48,637 bases of DNA from a virus: positions 1 through 48,637 of IMG/VR virus record IMGVR_UViG_3300021090_000032. One strand, given 5' to 3'. Positions 47,921-48,637 of the stretch are shown one piece after another. Position numbers and translations under genes: made by a program. The notes under the pieces were generated by a model. That model did no database searches. It was not told where the DNA came from and saw only the letters and a list, made by a program, of their open reading frames with translations. Within the stretch, counting starts at the first letter, position 1. Each line of letters begins with the position of its first letter.

Positions 47921-48304
47921 ATGTTCCCTCAGTCAAAGAAAGTAGTGGGACTGGCTCTTATGTCTCTCCTCTCCACCTGTGGATCTAGTCCAACAAGCCC
48001 AGAGGACCCTAAGGAACAATGGGTCCTAGCTGAGACACAGAGGGTAGCAGGGCTACTAAGGGAAAAAGTAGAAGCGAGAATTACCTCCGAGTCCTTCTAT
48101 ACCACCTCTCCCGACGGTACTATCTGTCTAGCAGCGGGTCAATACTGGAAGGGCAAAATTCTCTACTGGAGACCGGTAATTTTGGAGCAAGACTTCACTT
48201 ACGGCACCTCCATAGCCATTCATGAGGTTTGTCACTCCAAGAGTTTGAGGCACGACGAGCTCTTCTTTGCTTGTCTTAACCTGATCGAGAATGGAAGTCG
48301 ATGA
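47921..48304 (+). CDS. Lipoprotein with metzincin-like zinc motif, 127 aa
   Basis: ATG 47921. Lys-rich start, hydrophobic core (VVGLALMSLLST) and Cys20 form a lipoprotein signal (LSTC). The mature part contains IAIHEVCHSKSLRH: HExxH followed by His at position 11, the spacing of metzincin proteases (HExxHxxGxxH), with Ser in place of the Gly. Two Cys flank or lie inside the motif. At 127 aa it is far smaller than known metzincins, so it may be a minimal protease or metal binder on the cell envelope. An envelope-acting anti-host function is an inference. Confidence 0.65.
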   Translation: MFPQSKKVVGLALMSLLSTCGSSPTSPEDPKEQWVLAETQRVAGLLREKVEARITSESFYTTSPDGTICLAAGQYWKGKILYWRPVILEQDFTYGTSIAIHEVCHSKSLRHDELFFACLNLIENGSR

Positions 48305-48444
48305 TCGGCGCCTTCGTCTTTCGCGGTCGAGATGGTTCGATCGTTCGAGTCTGTTACATCGATTCCTCTGGAACCCTTCCAGGATACTGGCTCGTAATCT
48401 GGAATGAATCGGGTCAACCAATGCACACTGAGAGGGTAAGATAA
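48301..48444 (+). CDS. Small beta-rich protein, 47 aa
   Basis: ATG 48301 overlaps the lipoprotein stop (ATGA). Strand-rich with GYWLVIWNESGQ. Its stop shares bases with the next start (TAATG). Not recognised. Confidence 0.45.
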   Translation: MIGAFVFRGRDGSIVRVCYIDSSGTLPGYWLVIWNESGQPMHTERVR

Positions 48445-48637
48445 TGAGCGAAAAGAAGTCGCAAGAGAAAAAGAAGGCCACCGACAAGAAGCTGCGTCCG
48501 CGTGGCTACGGCCTCCGCGGCCTCGATACGAACATGACGAGGCGGGCGGTCCGCGTGTACAAGCGCGTTCACTACTTCGAGATCCGGCGGCAGAAGCGCA
48601 TCTCGGGTAACCTCTTCGCTTGGCCGGTGGCGCGGGA
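48444..48637 (+). CDS. Basic hypothetical protein (3' truncated by window)
   Basis: ATG 48444 is coupled to the previous stop (TAATG). The first 64 residues are very Lys/Arg-rich (SEKKSQEKKKATDKK, then TRRAVRVYKRVHYFEIRR) and GC-rich in codon choice. The frame is open at the right edge. Likely nucleic-acid binding; the family is unknown. Confidence 0.5.
   Translation, partial: MSEKKSQEKKKATDKKLRPRGYGLRGLDTNMTRRAVRVYKRVHYFEIRRQKRISGNLFAWPVAR

Noticed and set aside
1-48637. CRISPR array, insertion sequence or integrase
   Set aside because: No regularly spaced short repeats with unique spacers, transposase or site-specific recombinase was seen.

Overview
The window is a continuous stretch of a tailed double-stranded DNA phage genome (Caudoviricetes). 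It encodes both terminase subunits, a portal, a scaffold, a major capsid protein, tail/receptor proteins, a PolA-type DNA polymerase, a SNF2-type helicase (cut by the left edge) and a Sak4-type recombination ATPase. There is no tape measure, sheath or tail-tube gene, and the long portal is followed by adaptor-like and nozzle-like proteins, so a short-tailed (podovirus-like) particle is the best guess. Two lipobox lipoproteins and an M15-type peptidase suggest a Gram-negative host. No integrase, tRNA, rRNA, CRISPR array or insertion sequence was recognised.

Layout. (1) 1-16083, rightward: densely overlapping early/replication genes. These are the helicase end, a block of very small proteins (many with Cys-pair zinc ribbons, two extremely Arg-rich), a Cas4/RecB-like nuclease, a Sak4-like ATPase, an SSB-like protein, a poly-Asp mini-protein, a DHH phosphoesterase, a MazG-like protein, a ParB-methyltransferase fusion, an HNH-like protein, a uracil-DNA-glycosylase/PolA fusion and a DUF3987-like ATPase. 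(2) 43372 down to 16088, leftward: the late operon, in the order TerS, TerL, four membrane/lysis-like genes, portal, decoration/LamG-type proteins, scaffold, capsid, adaptor, nozzle-like protein, FN3/C1q tail proteins, endolysin, and large internal virion proteins. (3) 43373-44039: divergent control region with a good leftward sigma70-type promoter and a cluster of palindromes. (4) 44040-48637, rightward: small accessory genes, a TA/GA-rich origin-like island, a strong promoter whose transcript would begin with a GC hairpin, and a lipoprotein with a metzincin-like zinc motif.

The most unusual signal is a dispersed palindrome, GTTCA-N5-TGAAC, usually extended to TGAACAGG on one side. It occurs eight times (1986, 16562, 23535, 30522, 38012, 43617, 45012, 46162), mostly in intergenic sequence or at gene ends, and lies next to the late promoter. 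It looks like a phage-specific operator/stoperator or partition/packaging site. Other unexplained structure: a 199-nt region closed by a 23-bp imperfect inverted repeat (2015-2213), a 97-nt hairpin-closed element between the SSB-like gene and the acidic mini-protein (8431-8527), a two-codon minigene with a perfectly placed ribosome site (1855), and a frameshifted small gene (46944-47076).

How the genes work together: the leftmost module copies and recombines the genome, with nucleotide clean-up by MazG and DHH enzymes and possible uracil surveillance by the polymerase fusion. The leftward operon builds and packages the particle and lyses the host. The right-hand cluster of small zinc-ribbon proteins probably acts early on the host. 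Function assignments rest on motifs read by eye; no database search was possible.
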